Source: Caballeronia concitans (GTDB lineage Bacteria > Pseudomonadota > Gammaproteobacteria > Burkholderiales > Burkholderiaceae). Taken from it: a stretch of 64,000 nt of DNA. Below are positions 1 through 9,214 of this stretch, piece after piece (the first letter of the stretch is position 1; each line of letters starts with the position of its first letter). The stretch lies in assembly GCF_001544615.1 (NCBI RefSeq), contig NZ_FCNV02000004.1, forward strand, positions 248,001 to 312,000. The letters are read 5' to 3'. Made by a program: the position numbers and the translations under genes. The notes beneath the pieces are model-generated. The model had not been told where the DNA came from and searched no databases. It saw only the letters and a program-made list of their open reading frames with translations.

Positions 1-1407
1 ATTTTCCTGCCGCTGATTTCGTCGCTCGCCGATCCGCTCATCGAACTGATCGAGAAGCGCGGCACGCATCCCGAAGGCCTCGAGGCGCTGCTCTCCGATG
101 TCGCGAAGTGGGTCGCGCTGCCCGTTCCGAAGGCGCACGATCCCGCCGAATCCGAGCGCGAGCCCGATGCCTTGCGCGAGCGCATCACGGCGATGCGGCC
201 ATCGGCTGAAGCGCTCGCGAGCGTCGATGGCGCGCTGCTTTCGAGCGCGCTGTGGCGTCTGTCTCAGGTGGTCGATCTGTGGCGCGACATCCGCACGCTG
301 CGCGCCGCGATCCTGCACGACGAGCACGACTGGCGTCCGCGCTTTCGTCACTGGCGGCTCGGCGGCACCGAGCGTTTCTTCGACCTGGGCATGATGCTGT
401 TCGCGACGGCGGTCGCGGTGGGCGCGATCATCGTCGCGTGCGTCTTGTGGATCGAATCCGGCTGGGCCGATGGCGCGAGCAGCGTCGCGCTCGCCGCCGT
501 TGCGTGCTGCTTCTTCGCCGCGCTCGACGAGCCCGCGCCGCAAGTGTTCACGTTCTTCCGCGCGACCTTCATCAGCGTGGCGCTCGCGGGACTTTACGTG
601 TTCGCGGTGCTGCCCCACGTGCACGACTTCGCGATGCTCGTCGTGATCTTCTCGGTGCCGTTCATCGCCATCGGCATTCTGATTCCGCGCCCGCGCTTCA
701 CGCTCATCACCATGCTCGTCGCGGTGAACACGGCGACGTTCATCAGCATTCAAAGCGCCTACGAAGCCAATTTCTTCGTCTTTCTCAACAGCAATCTCGC
801 GGGCCTCGCCGGTCTTCTTTTCGCGTTCGTGTGGACGCGCGTGACGCGGCCCTTCGGCTCCGAACTCGCGGTCGCGCGGCTCACGCGCTCGGCATGGCGA
901 GACATTGTGGTGAGCGCATCGACGGCGACGCTCGCGGACCAGCGCAATCTGTACTCGCGCATGCTCGACCGTCTGATGCAGGTGCTGCCGCGTCACGCGA
1001 GCACGGACTCTCACAAGCATCCTTCCATCGAGAGTTTTCGCGATTTCCGCGTCGCGCTGAACGCGCTCGATCTGCGGCGCGCGCAACGCAAGCTCACGCT
1101 CGACGTGCAGTCTTCCATCGACGATGTGCTCGCCGGCGTGCGCGCGTACTTCGAGGAATGCATCGCGCGGCGGCATCGCCAGCCGGTGCCGCCCGCGCTC
1201 GTGCATACGATCGATGCCGCCGTCGCGCGCGTCGCGGCGCACACCATCGAAGAGGCCGGCAAGCATGCGCAAGCCGCGCTGCCGGGCGAACGCCTGTTGC
1301 GCGATACGCTGCACGCGCTCGTCGGCATGCGCCTCTCGCTGCATCCGCCCGCAACGGAAACGCAGCCGAATGCACGCGGCGGCGCGCCTCGCGAGGAGCC
1401 GGCGTGA
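1..1407 (+). CDS. FUSC-family efflux transporter (AaeB-like), 5' truncated by window edge
   Basis: The reading frame is open from base 1, so the N-terminus lies outside the window; 468 residues remain of a family that is usually about 650-750 long. A hydrophobic block of about five membrane segments lies at residues 125-280, followed by a long cytoplasmic helical tail. This is the second half of the fusaric-acid-resistance/AaeB architecture. The protein is the inner-membrane pump of a proton-driven exporter of aromatic carboxylic acids or related drugs. DUF1656, HlyD and NodT-type genes follow in the same direction with a 34-nt gap and then overlapping codons, which is the standard four-gene efflux operon of Burkholderia. 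The substrate cannot be told from sequence. Confidence 0.9.
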   Translation: MFLPLISSLADPLIELIEKRGTHPEGLEALLSDVAKWVALPVPKAHDPAESEREPDALRERITAMRPSAEALASVDGALLSSALWRLSQVVDLWRDIRTLRAAILHDEHDWRPRFRHWRLGGTERFFDLGMMLFATAVAVGAIIVACVLWIESGWADGASSVALAAVACCFFAALDEPAPQVFTFFRATFISVALAGLYVFAVLPHVHDFAMLVVIFSVPFIAIGILIPRPRFTLITMLVAVNTATFISIQSAYEANFFVFLNSNLAGLAGLLFAFVWTRVTRPFGSELAVARLTRSAWRDIVVSASTATLADQRNLYSRMLDRLMQVLPRHASTDSHKHPSIESFRDFRVALNALDLRRAQRKLTLDVQSSIDDVLAGVRAYFEECIARRHRQPVPPALVHTIDAAVARVAAHTIEEAGKHAQAALPGERLLRDTLHALVGMRLSLHPPATETQPNARGGAPREEPA

Positions 1408-1441
1408 TGTTCACTCAACTTTCGTCACGGGACCTCTTCGC

Positions 1442-1651
1442 ATGATCGGCGAAATCGACATTCTCGGCGTGTTCGTGCCCGCGGTGCTCGTGCTGATGTT
1501 CATCGCCTATCTGCTGAATCTGGCGATCCGCACGGTGCTCGCGCGCATTGGCTTTTATCGCTTCGTGTGGCATCGCTCTGTTTTCGATCTCGGCATCTAT
1601 GTTCTGGTGCTGGGCTTTGTCGTCATCGTTTCGCACCGGCTCATCACGTGA
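1442..1651 (+). CDS. DUF1656 family small membrane protein (AaeX-like)
   Basis: A 69-residue protein with two hydrophobic helices (about residues 9-29 and 44-64) separated by a short basic loop. This size and position between a FUSC pump and an HlyD adaptor is the hallmark of DUF1656/AaeX. The role is unproven in the family; it is assumed to be an accessory subunit of the pump. The stop codon overlaps the GTG start of the next gene (GTGA), so the two are translationally coupled. Confidence 0.88.
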   Translation: MIGEIDILGVFVPAVLVLMFIAYLLNLAIRTVLARIGFYRFVWHRSVFDLGIYVLVLGFVVIVSHRLIT

Positions 1652-2631
1652 AAAAAACCTGGTTCTCCATCGGGCAGATCTTGCTCACGCTCATCGTCGT
1701 CGCGATTGCAGCCGTCGTGCTGTGGAAGCTGGTCGATTACTACATGTTCGCGCCCTGGACCCGCGACGGCCACGTGCGCGCCGATGTCATCCAGGTCGCG
1801 CCCGACGTGTCCGGTCTCATCACCGACGTCAAGGTCATCGACAACCAGCAGGTGAAACGCGGCGACGTGCTCTTCGTGATCGATCAGGCGCGCTACACGC
1901 TCGCGCTGCGCAACGCCGAAGCTACCGCTCAACAGCGCCGCGCGACGCTCGATCAGGCGCGGCGCGAAGATGCGCGCAACCGGGCGCTCGGCAATCTCGT
2001 CGCGCGCGAAGTGGTGGAAGAGACGCAGGCGCGCGTGCAGACGGCCACCGCCGCGCTCGCCGATGCGCAAGTCGCCATCGATACCGCGCGCCTCAATCTG
2101 CAGCGCACCGAAGTCCTGAGTCCGGTCGACGGTTATCTGAACGATCGCGCGCCGCGTGCCGGCGAGTTCGTGGCGGCGGGGCGCGCGGTGCTGTCGGTCG
2201 TCGACATGCATTCGTTCCGCGTCGATGGCTACTTCGAGGAAACGAAGCTGCATGGCATCGATATCGGCCAGCCGGTGGACATCAAGGTGATGGGCGAGCC
2301 GAACATTCTGCGCGGTCACGTGCAGAGCATCGTCGCGGCGATCGAGGACCGCGATCGTCAACAAAGCCCGAGTCTGCTGCCGAACGTGAACCCCGCGTTC
2401 AGTTGGGTGCGGCTCGCGCAGCGCATTCCGGTGCGCGTGACGCTCGACGAAATTCCCGCCGACTTCCGCATGATCGCGGGCCGCACGGCGACGGTGTCGG
2501 TGCGCGGCATCGGGCCGTCGATCGGACGCAGCACGCCCGCGAGCGACGTGCCGGCAGCGGCCACCGCGCCCGCATCGCCGGTGCCGGCGCATGTTCCGGG
2601 CAATACGCCGGCTTCGGGCGCATCGCAATGA
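1648..2631 (+). CDS. HlyD-family periplasmic adaptor subunit (AaeA-like)
   Basis: A 327-residue membrane fusion protein. One N-terminal membrane anchor (residues 8-28) is followed by the biotinyl-lipoyl-like half motif (VAPDVSGLITDVKV), an alpha-helical hairpin around residues 85-150, the second lipoyl half (VLSPVDGYLNDRAPRAGEFV) and a beta-barrel domain. It links the inner-membrane FUSC pump to the outer-membrane channel encoded next. The GTG start at 1648 is chosen because it overlaps the upstream stop and places the hydrophobic anchor at the N-terminus; longer versions would read through the DUF1656 gene. The C-terminal 35 residues are Pro/Ala-rich and probably disordered. Confidence 0.92.
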   Translation: MKKTWFSIGQILLTLIVVAIAAVVLWKLVDYYMFAPWTRDGHVRADVIQVAPDVSGLITDVKVIDNQQVKRGDVLFVIDQARYTLALRNAEATAQQRRATLDQARREDARNRALGNLVAREVVEETQARVQTATAALADAQVAIDTARLNLQRTEVLSPVDGYLNDRAPRAGEFVAAGRAVLSVVDMHSFRVDGYFEETKLHGIDIGQPVDIKVMGEPNILRGHVQSIVAAIEDRDRQQSPSLLPNVNPAFSWVRLAQRIPVRVTLDEIPADFRMIAGRTATVSVRGIGPSIGRSTPASDVPAAATAPASPVPAHVPGNTPASGASQ

Positions 2632-4097
2632 AAGGCATCGCACGCATGAACACGCAACGCCTCGGCCTGACGCTGGTTGCGTCGATGCTCGCGCTCGGCG
2701 GCTGCATGACCGTGGGCCCCGACTACAAGGTGCCCGAAGGCGCGGCCGTCAACGCGCCGTATGCGAACGCGCCGATCGATGGCGCCGCCGATGCGCCCGT
2801 CACGCCAGGCACGGCGCCCTCGAAGTGGTGGCGTCTATACGACGATCCCGCGCTCGACGAACTGGTGAGCGAAGCGCTCGTGTCGAATGCGGACTTGCGC
2901 GTGGCCGCCGCGAACCTCGCCCGCTCGCGCGCCGAAGTGGACTTCGCCAGCCGGCAGGGCGGCTTTTCCAGCAAAAGTTCGGTTGCATTCCAGCGCGCGC
3001 AGGAATCGGCGGAACAGTACTTGTTGACGGAGAAGCTGCCGGTCGTGAACGAAGGCGCGCTCGAACTGAGCGTCTCGTATGAATTCGATCTCTTCGGCAA
3101 GCTGAAGCGCGGCATCGAAGCCGCCGTCGCCGACGACGAAGCCATTGAAGCCGCCGGCGATCTCGCCCGCATCACCGTCGTGGCCGATGTCGTGCGCGCG
3201 TATGTCGAATCGTGCTCGGCGGCGGAAGAACTGGGCATCGCGCAGAAATCGCTCGAACTGCAACGGGAGCGCGTGCGGCTCGCGACGCGGCTGCGCAATG
3301 CGGGCCGCGGCAATCAGTCCGAGGTGACGCGCGGCGTGACGCAATCCGAAACGCTCGCCGCCGATATCCCGCGATACGTCGCGCGCCGCCGCGTGGCGCA
3401 GTATCGGCTCGCGATGCTGCTCGCGCGCGCGCCGTCCGCGTTGCCGCCCGCCGCGCTCTCGTGCAAGCGGCTGCCGAAACTGCGTCAGCCGATTCCCGTC
3501 GGCGACGGCGCCGCGCTGCTCAAGCGCCGGCCCGACGTGCGGCAGGCCGAGCGCCAGCTGGCGGCATCGACGGCGCGCATCGGCGTGGCGACGGCGGCGC
3601 TGTATCCGTCGGTGAGCTTCGGCGCGTCGGTGGGGTCGGTGGGGATCGCGGAAGACCTGTTCGGCGCGGCGACGAATCGCTGGGCGTTCGGGCCGCTCAT
3701 CAACTGGAACTTTCCGATCAACGGGCAGCGCGCGCGCGTGCGGCAGGCGGAAGCGGCATCGGGCGGCGCGCTCGCGCGTTTCGACGGCGTCGTGCTGAAC
3801 GCGCTGCGCGAAACGCAGAGCAGTCTCGCGACGTATGCATCCGATACGGCCCGCGCCGACACCTTGCACACCGCGTACCGGTCGGCGGTGGAATCGGCGG
3901 ACGAGACGCATCGGCTGTATTCGGCGGGGCGCGAGTCGTTCATCGCCGATCTCGATGCGACACGCACGCTCACGAGCGTCGCCGCGCAAGTGGCGGCGGC
4001 GGACGCGCAGGTCGCGGTGGATCAGGTGAATCTGTTCCTCGCGCTCGGCGGCGGTTGGGAACGCGATGAGGACGTGGCGCGGACAAGCGGCAAGTGA
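2628..4097 (+). CDS. NodT-family outer-membrane efflux lipoprotein
   Basis: A 489-residue TolC-like channel subunit of the RND/FUSC efflux type. It begins with a lipoprotein signal ending in LALGGC, then the family's opening MTVGPDYKVP. Two outer-membrane-efflux repeats follow, with typical motifs such as SYEFDLFGKLKRGIEAA and RRPDVRQAERQL. The start at 2628 overlaps the adaptor's stop (ATGA); a second in-frame ATG at 2646 would give a shorter but still complete signal peptide. It completes the tripartite exporter with the two preceding proteins. It converges on the NmrA-like gene, leaving only 3 nt between the two stop codons. Confidence 0.93.
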   Translation: MKGIARMNTQRLGLTLVASMLALGGCMTVGPDYKVPEGAAVNAPYANAPIDGAADAPVTPGTAPSKWWRLYDDPALDELVSEALVSNADLRVAAANLARSRAEVDFASRQGGFSSKSSVAFQRAQESAEQYLLTEKLPVVNEGALELSVSYEFDLFGKLKRGIEAAVADDEAIEAAGDLARITVVADVVRAYVESCSAAEELGIAQKSLELQRERVRLATRLRNAGRGNQSEVTRGVTQSETLAADIPRYVARRRVAQYRLAMLLARAPSALPPAALSCKRLPKLRQPIPVGDGAALLKRRPDVRQAERQLAASTARIGVATAALYPSVSFGASVGSVGIAEDLFGAATNRWAFGPLINWNFPINGQRARVRQAEAASGGALARFDGVVLNALRETQSSLATYASDTARADTLHTAYRSAVESADETHRLYSAGRESFIADLDATRTLTSVAAQVAAADAQVAVDQVNLFLALGGGWERDEDVARTSGK

Positions 4098-4100
4098 GGC

Positions 4101-4955
4101 TCACCCCGCGAGCTTGCGAATCACCGTTTCCAGCGGCGTGTCGCCCTTCACGATCTCCGCGCCGCGCCCTTCGAAGTCGATCCATCCTTCGTTGAAGCCG
4201 TCGAGCATGCGGATGCGCGGCATCGGATGCTGCATGCCTTGCTGCTCGAAGAGCGCACGCCAGCGCTCGCGCGGCACGGCCTGCGCGCGCACGGGCCTGC
4301 CGAGCACGGCTGAGAACGCGCGGGCGATATCGTTCGGGCTCACGCGCCGCGGCCCTTCCAGTTCGACGATGCGCGTGCCTTCCCACTCCTCCTGAAGCAG
4401 CTTCGCCGCGATCTTGCCGATGTCTTCGGTCGCGACCATCGGAATCGCGCGATCGAGCGGCTGCAGGAACGAATGCACGACGCCTTCATCGCGCGCCGAT
4501 TGCACGTCCCACGCGCTGTTTTCCATGAACCAGCCGGGACGCAAGAACGTGACGGGAACGGGCTGCGCGCTGAGCGCGTGCTGAAGCAGCGTGTGCTGCG
4601 TCAGCAGATTCTCTTCGACCGCCTGTGCGCCGATGGTCGACAGACACACGATCTTGCGCGGCCTCGCACGCGAGATAGCCGCGACGATGGCATCGATCAT
4701 TTCACGCGCTTCCGGAAAGCCCGGCGCGGGATCGAATTGCGGCGGCAGCAGCACGAACACGCCTTCCACGCCTTCGAAGGCTTGCGCGAGCGCGTCGGCA
4801 TCGGTCATCGTGGCGAGCGCGACGTCGCAGCGCGCCGACCACGCTTCGCCCTTCTTCGCATCGCGCACGACGGCGCGCACACGTTGACCTGCTGCGAGCA
4901 ACGCATCGGCGAGCGCGCCGCCGACCTGTCCGGTGATTCCTGTGATGGCATACAT
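4101..4955 (-). CDS. NmrA-like NAD(P)-binding protein (atypical SDR)
   Basis: A 284-residue protein of the NmrA/HSCARG-like short-chain dehydrogenase group. The N-terminus carries the nucleotide-binding GITGQVGGALADALL and, after a beta strand, AVVRDAKKG. It lacks the canonical YxxxK catalytic pair at the usual place, as is common for NmrA-like sensors and quinone-oxidoreductase-like members. It stands alone on the minus strand. The substrate is not predictable; redox sensing or NAD(P)H:quinone reduction are the family roles. Confidence 0.85.
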   Translation of the reverse strand: MYAITGITGQVGGALADALLAAGQRVRAVVRDAKKGEAWSARCDVALATMTDADALAQAFEGVEGVFVLLPPQFDPAPGFPEAREMIDAIVAAISRARPRKIVCLSTIGAQAVEENLLTQHTLLQHALSAQPVPVTFLRPGWFMENSAWDVQSARDEGVVHSFLQPLDRAIPMVATEDIGKIAAKLLQEEWEGTRIVELEGPRRVSPNDIARAFSAVLGRPVRAQAVPRERWRALFEQQGMQHPMPRIRMLDGFNEGWIDFEGRGAEIVKGDTPLETVIRKLAG

Positions 4956-5047
4956 GCTTCATTCCTCCGTGTCGTGACGCCTCGCATCGTAGGACGCCGC
5001 GTTCGCGGAAGAAATGACGCACGCGTCATGACATTGATGACGCGGGG

Positions 5048-6286
5048 TCAGGAATCGCGATGCAACGCATGCAGGATGTTCGCCGCCGCGCGCGCCGCCA
5101 CTTCGCATCCGAGGACGATATGCGTCTCTTCCGTATCCTCGATGAAGTCGTGGCTCACGCCGCCGATACTCGGCACGAACAGCATGCACGCGGGCACATG
5201 ATGCGCGATGACCTGCGCATCGTGCGACGCGCCGCTCGGCATGCGCTCCCATTGACCCGGCGCGAGCGCTTCGGCGGCATCGGCGAGATGCGTCTGCAAC
5301 GCGTGGTCCATCACGACGGGCTGCTCCGGCGGCTCGCTCGCGATGATCTCGACGCGCACGCCGGCCTTCGCATTGAACTCGTCGATAAGCGTGGCGAGCG
5401 CGCGTTCCATCGCTTCGAGGCGCGCGGCGTTCGCATCGCGGAATTGCAGGGACATGTCCGCGCGGCCAGGCACGACGCTGAACGAACCCGGATCGAGATC
5501 GATGCGGCCCACGGTCCACACCGTGTCGGCATCGGCGAGCGAGGCGAACGCATCGTTCATGCGCGCGATGAACGCCACGAGCGCCGCGCCCGCATCGCGA
5601 CGAATATGCATCGGCGTGGTGCCCGCGTGATTGCGCTGCCCGGTGAAACGCAGCGTGAGTTCGCGTATGCCGACGATGGTCGTCACCACGCCGATCGACT
5701 TGCCGCCCGCTTCGAGCCGTCCGCCCTGCTCGATATGCGGCTCCAGATACGCCTTGTGCCGCGTCGTGTCGATGCGAACGCGCGGCGCATCCGCGATGCC
5801 CGCCTGACGCAACGCATCGGCGAGCAACGTGCCTTCGCGGTTGCGCGCGTGACGGATCGCATCGTCGACGGAATCGCCGACGAAGCTGCGGCTGCCGAGA
5901 AAGCCCGCGAACGTGCCTTCTTCATCGATCCACGATGCGACGTCCACCGCGAGATGCTTCGTCGCGTCGCATTCGGCGAGCGCACGCGCAATCTCGATGC
6001 CGAACATCACGCCCAATGCGCCATCGAGCCAGCCGCCCGTGGGCTGCGTGTCCGTGTGAGAGCCGATGAGCAGCGCCGGCCCCGCGTTGCGCGAGCGGCC
6101 GAACACGTTGCCGACGCCGTCGATGGACGCGTCGAGCCCCGCATCGCTCATGCGTTCGGCAAGCCAGCGGCGCGCTTCCAAATCGATGGGCGACAGCGAC
6201 AGCCGGACCACGCCCGGTCCCGTCGCGCCGAAACTGCGCAGTGTCTTGAGGTCGTTGAGCAGGCGTGTCGGGTTGATTTTCGGCAT
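5048..6286 (-). CDS. M20-type Zn amidase, allantoate/N-carbamoyl-amino-acid hydrolase family
   Basis: A 412-residue hydantoinase/carbamoylase-family amidase. Metal-binding motifs are visible: GSHTDTQPTGGWLDGALGV near residue 77, WIDEEGTF near 115 and EPHIEQGGRLE near 175. A dimerisation domain with RNHAGTTPMHIRRDA sits in the middle and VSHDFIED near the end. The family hydrolyses allantoate, ureidoglycolate precursors, N-carbamoyl-beta-alanine or N-carbamoyl-L-amino acids; sequence alone does not decide which. No allantoin genes are adjacent. A strong hairpin terminator separates it from garD upstream, so it has its own promoter. Confidence 0.88.
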   Translation of the reverse strand: MPKINPTRLLNDLKTLRSFGATGPGVVRLSLSPIDLEARRWLAERMSDAGLDASIDGVGNVFGRSRNAGPALLIGSHTDTQPTGGWLDGALGVMFGIEIARALAECDATKHLAVDVASWIDEEGTFAGFLGSRSFVGDSVDDAIRHARNREGTLLADALRQAGIADAPRVRIDTTRHKAYLEPHIEQGGRLEAGGKSIGVVTTIVGIRELTLRFTGQRNHAGTTPMHIRRDAGAALVAFIARMNDAFASLADADTVWTVGRIDLDPGSFSVVPGRADMSLQFRDANAARLEAMERALATLIDEFNAKAGVRVEIIASEPPEQPVVMDHALQTHLADAAEALAPGQWERMPSGASHDAQVIAHHVPACMLFVPSIGGVSHDFIEDTEETHIVLGCEVAARAAANILHALHRDS

Positions 6287-6338
6287 GAGGGTATCGGTCG
6301 ATTGGTGTAGACGCGTAGCTTACACGCCCGCGCAATGC

Positions 6339-6366
6339 GAAAAGCCCCTGGAAACAGGGGCTTTTC
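6339..6366 (-). terminator. Intrinsic terminator downstream of garD
   Basis: Perfect 12-bp stem GAAAAGCCCCTG / CAGGGGCTTTTC with a 4-nt loop, flanked by A and T runs so that it can work on both strands. It lies 26 nt after the garD stop and before the amidase start, so it separates the two minus-strand genes. Confidence 0.85.
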
Positions 6367-6392
6367 ACATCGACACAAAGAAACGGATGGCT

Positions 6393-7982
6393 TCAGGTCA
6401 CCGGCGCCGGATTGAACAGCACGAGCGCGTTGTGCAGCTTCAGCGCCTCGGCCTTCGTCTGCTTCTTGCCGCTCGCGACATCCAGCATCATGCGGAAGAG
6501 TTCCCAGCCCACGTCGCCGATGGTCGCTTCGCCGGTCGCGATGGTGCCCGCGTTCACGTCCATCAGATCGTGCCAGCGGCGCGCGAGATCCGAGCGCGTC
6601 GCCACCTTGATGACCGGCACTTCCGCGAGGCTGTACGGCGTGCCGCGCCCCGTCGTGAACACGTGAATATTGATGCCCGCAGCCAGTTGCAGCGTGCCGC
6701 AAATGAAGTCGCTCGCGGGCGTCGCCGCGTAGATCAAGCCCTTCTGCTTGACCTTCTCGCCCGGCGACAGCACGCCCGAAATGGTCGAACTTCCCGACTT
6801 GACGATGGAACCCATGGCCTTCTCGACGATGTTCGACAGCCCGCCCTTCTTGTTGCCGGGCGTCGTGTTCGCACTGCGGTCCGCGCCGCCGCGCTTCAGA
6901 TAATCGTCGTACCACTGCATCTCGCGGATGATCGCCGCCGCCACTTCGCCATTCGCGGCGCGCGCGGTGAGCTGCGCGACGCCGTCGCGCACTTCGGTCA
7001 CTTCCGAGAACATGACGGTCGCGCCCGCGCGCACGAGCAGATCGGTCGCGAAACCCACGGCCGGATTCGCAGTGAGACCCGAGAACGCATCGCTGCCGCC
7101 GCACTGCACGCCCACGACGAGATCCGAAGCCGGACACGTCTCGCGGCGGCGATTGTTCAGCCGCTTCAGATGCGTTTCGGCCATGCGCATGATGGAATCG
7201 ATCATCGACTGGAAGCCGACGTGCCCCTCGTCCTGCAACACGACCGCTGCGCCGTTGTCCTCGGCTTCCATGTCGCCGATATCCGCGATCGCGTCGTCCA
7301 CGGCGGCCGCCGCGATCGGAATGGTGCCGGGCGGCATCAGGCGCTCGGGCTGCAGCTTCTCGCAGCCGAGGCTCACCATCATCACTTCGCCGCCGAAGTT
7401 CGGATTCAGCGCGATATTGCGCACGGTGCGGATGGGGACCATCGCGTCGGGCGCGTCGATGGCCACGCCGCAGCCGTACGTGTGGCCGAGGCTCACGACG
7501 TCATCGACATTCGGGTAACGCGGCAGCAGTTCCGCCTTGATGCGGTCGACCGCGTGCTGCACCACGTCCGCGACGCATTGCACGGTCGTCGTGATCGCGA
7601 GGATGTTGCGCGTGCCGACGGTGCCGTCCGCGTTGCGATATCCCTCGAACGTGAAGCCTTCGAGCGGCGACGTGTCCGGCGCCTTGATGGTCGCGATCGG
7701 CAGGTCGTGCAACTCGGGCGGCGTCGGCATGCGCAGCACATGCTCGTTGATCCAGCTGCCCTTCGGCAGCGCCTTCAACGCATAGCCGATGACCACGTTG
7801 TAGCGGATGACCGCATCGCCTTCCGCGAGGTCCGTGAGCGCGACCTTGTGGCCTTGCGGCACGCGCTCGCGCAGGACGAGGCCATCGGAAAAAGTGGCGC
7901 CTTCGCCGAGGCCGCCGTCGTTCACGACGATCGCCACGTTGTCCTCGGGATGCACGCGAATATAAAGCGGGGGCTGATTCAT
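6393..7982 (-). CDS. garD: Galactarate dehydratase (GarD/UxaA family)
   Basis: A 529-residue protein matching galactarate dehydratase: a small N-terminal SAF-like domain (residues 1-100), a linker, and the large catalytic domain with [34 protein letters not shown] and [12 protein letters not shown] motifs whose Cys/His residues bind the metal. It dehydrates meso-galactarate to 5-dehydro-4-deoxyglucarate, the substrate of the divergent kdgD product. The ATG at 7982 is preceded by AAGGA at 9 nt; a TTG three codons upstream is less likely. A UxaA (altronate) specificity is possible, but the kdgD neighbour favours GarD. Confidence 0.92.
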   Translation of the reverse strand: MNQPPLYIRVHPEDNVAIVVNDGGLGEGATFSDGLVLRERVPQGHKVALTDLAEGDAVIRYNVVIGYALKALPKGSWINEHVLRMPTPPELHDLPIATIKAPDTSPLEGFTFEGYRNADGTVGTRNILAITTTVQCVADVVQHAVDRIKAELLPRYPNVDDVVSLGHTYGCGVAIDAPDAMVPIRTVRNIALNPNFGGEVMMVSLGCEKLQPERLMPPGTIPIAAAAVDDAIADIGDMEAEDNGAAVVLQDEGHVGFQSMIDSIMRMAETHLKRLNNRRRETCPASDLVVGVQCGGSDAFSGLTANPAVGFATDLLVRAGATVMFSEVTEVRDGVAQLTARAANGEVAAAIIREMQWYDDYLKRGGADRSANTTPGNKKGGLSNIVEKAMGSIVKSGSSTISGVLSPGEKVKQKGLIYAATPASDFICGTLQLAAGINIHVFTTGRGTPYSLAEVPVIKVATRSDLARRWHDLMDVNAGTIATGEATIGDVGWELFRMMLDVASGKKQTKAEALKLHNALVLFNPAPVT

Positions 7983-8027
7983 TCCTGACAATCCTTGGGC
8001 GCTGTTAAAGCGGACTTCGAGAGTTAT

Positions 8028-8132
8028 GTCATCCTACAACATAGCGATCGGCTTGTGCTCGGTATTTACCCTCGACTTTGCAGACAAGTCCTAGATTCGC
8101 TTGTCCGTTACCGCACCATGTTGTACGATGAC
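8028..8132. promoter_or_regulatory. Two inverted copies of an operator-like 15-mer between garD and kdgD
   Basis: GTCATCCTACAACAT at 8028-8042 is the reverse complement, with one mismatch, of ATGTTGTACGATGAC at 8118-8132. One copy faces each divergent gene. The TTGT...GAC shape resembles operators of FadR-type GntR regulators, which commonly control sugar-acid catabolism in Burkholderia. No GntR gene lies in the window, so the regulator would be encoded elsewhere. Confidence 0.65.
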
Positions 8133-8180
8133 CTATAAGCGTTGCATCCGCCGGACGCTCCTCAACGAGACACTCAAATC

Positions 8181-9098
8181 ATGACGACACCGCAAGAACT
8201 CAAGCAAATCGTTTCCGAAGGCCTGCTTTCGTTCCCTGTGACCGACTTCGACGCACAAGGCAACTTCCGCGCCGATACCTACGCCGAGCGCCTCGAATGG
8301 CTCGCGCCCTACGGCGCGTCGGCGTTGTTCGTGGCGGGCGGCACGGGCGAGTTCTTTTCGCTGACGCAACCTGAATATTCGCAGATCGTGCGCACCGCCA
8401 CCGAAGTGTGCCGAGGCAAGGTGCCGATTCTCGCGGGCGCGGGCGGCCCGACGCGCACGGCGATCGCGTTCGCGCAGGAAGCCGAGAAGAACGGCGCGCA
8501 AGGCATCCTGCTGATGCCGCATTACCTGACCGAAGCATCGCAGGAAGGCATTGCCGCGCACGCCGAGCAAGTCTGCAAGGCGGTGCCGAACATGGGCGTC
8601 ATCATCTACAACCGCGCGAATTCCAAGCTCAACGCGGACATGCTGGAGCGCCTCGCGGACCGTTGCCCGAACCTGATCGGCTTCAAGGACGGCGTCGGCG
8701 AAATCGAAGCGATGGTGACCATCCGCCGCCGCTTAGGCGACCGCTTCTCGTACCTCGGCGGCCTGCCGACGGCGGAAGTCTACGCGGCGGCGTACAAGGC
8801 GCTGGGCGTGCCGGTGTATTCGTCGGCGGTGTTCAACTTCATCCCGAAGACGGCGATGGACTTCTACCGCGCGATCGCCGCGAACGATCACGAAACCACG
8901 GGCAAGCTGATCGACGAGTTCTTCCTGCCGTATCTCGCCATCCGCAACCGCCGCGCGGGCTATGCGGTGAGCATCGTGAAGGCGGGCGCAAAGCTCGTCG
9001 GCCACGACGCGGGTCCGGTGCGCGCGCCGCTCACGGATCTGACCGAAGAAGAAGTGGGCCAGCTGGACGCGCTCATCAAGAAACTCGGCTCGCAATAA
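8181..9098 (+). CDS. kdgD: 5-dehydro-4-deoxyglucarate dehydratase (decarboxylating)
   Basis: A 305-residue enzyme of the DapA/NAL aldolase superfamily. The TIM-barrel features are [10 protein letters not shown] near residue 55, the YNR motif ([10 protein letters not shown]) near 150, and the Schiff-base lysine in IGFKDGVGE near 173. It converts 5-dehydro-4-deoxyglucarate to 2,5-dioxopentanoate (2-oxoglutarate semialdehyde) plus CO2 and water. It is divergent from garD and followed by a permease, forming a glucarate/galactarate module. The dioxopentanoate dehydrogenase and a glucarate dehydratase expected for the full route are not in this window. Confidence 0.95.
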   Translation: MTTPQELKQIVSEGLLSFPVTDFDAQGNFRADTYAERLEWLAPYGASALFVAGGTGEFFSLTQPEYSQIVRTATEVCRGKVPILAGAGGPTRTAIAFAQEAEKNGAQGILLMPHYLTEASQEGIAAHAEQVCKAVPNMGVIIYNRANSKLNADMLERLADRCPNLIGFKDGVGEIEAMVTIRRRLGDRFSYLGGLPTAEVYAAAYKALGVPVYSSAVFNFIPKTAMDFYRAIAANDHETTGKLIDEFFLPYLAIRNRRAGYAVSIVKAGAKLVGHDAGPVRAPLTDLTEEEVGQLDALIKKLGSQ

Positions 9099-9160
9099 GC
9101 GACGCACGACGCATCGAGCACCGTAACGGGCGCGCAGACAGGTAGACGCGCCCGCATCGA

Positions 9161-9182
9161 AAGGGCCGCTCGCGCGGCCCTT
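9161..9182 (+). other. Stable hairpin between kdgD and the permease gene
   Basis: AAGGGCCGC / GCGGCCCTT form a perfect 9-bp stem with a TCGC loop. No U-tract follows, so it is more likely a transcript-stabilising or weak attenuating element inside the operon than a full terminator. Confidence 0.5.
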
Positions 9183-9214
9183 CGCGCATCAGAGCCAGAG
9201 AGACAGGAGGAGTC

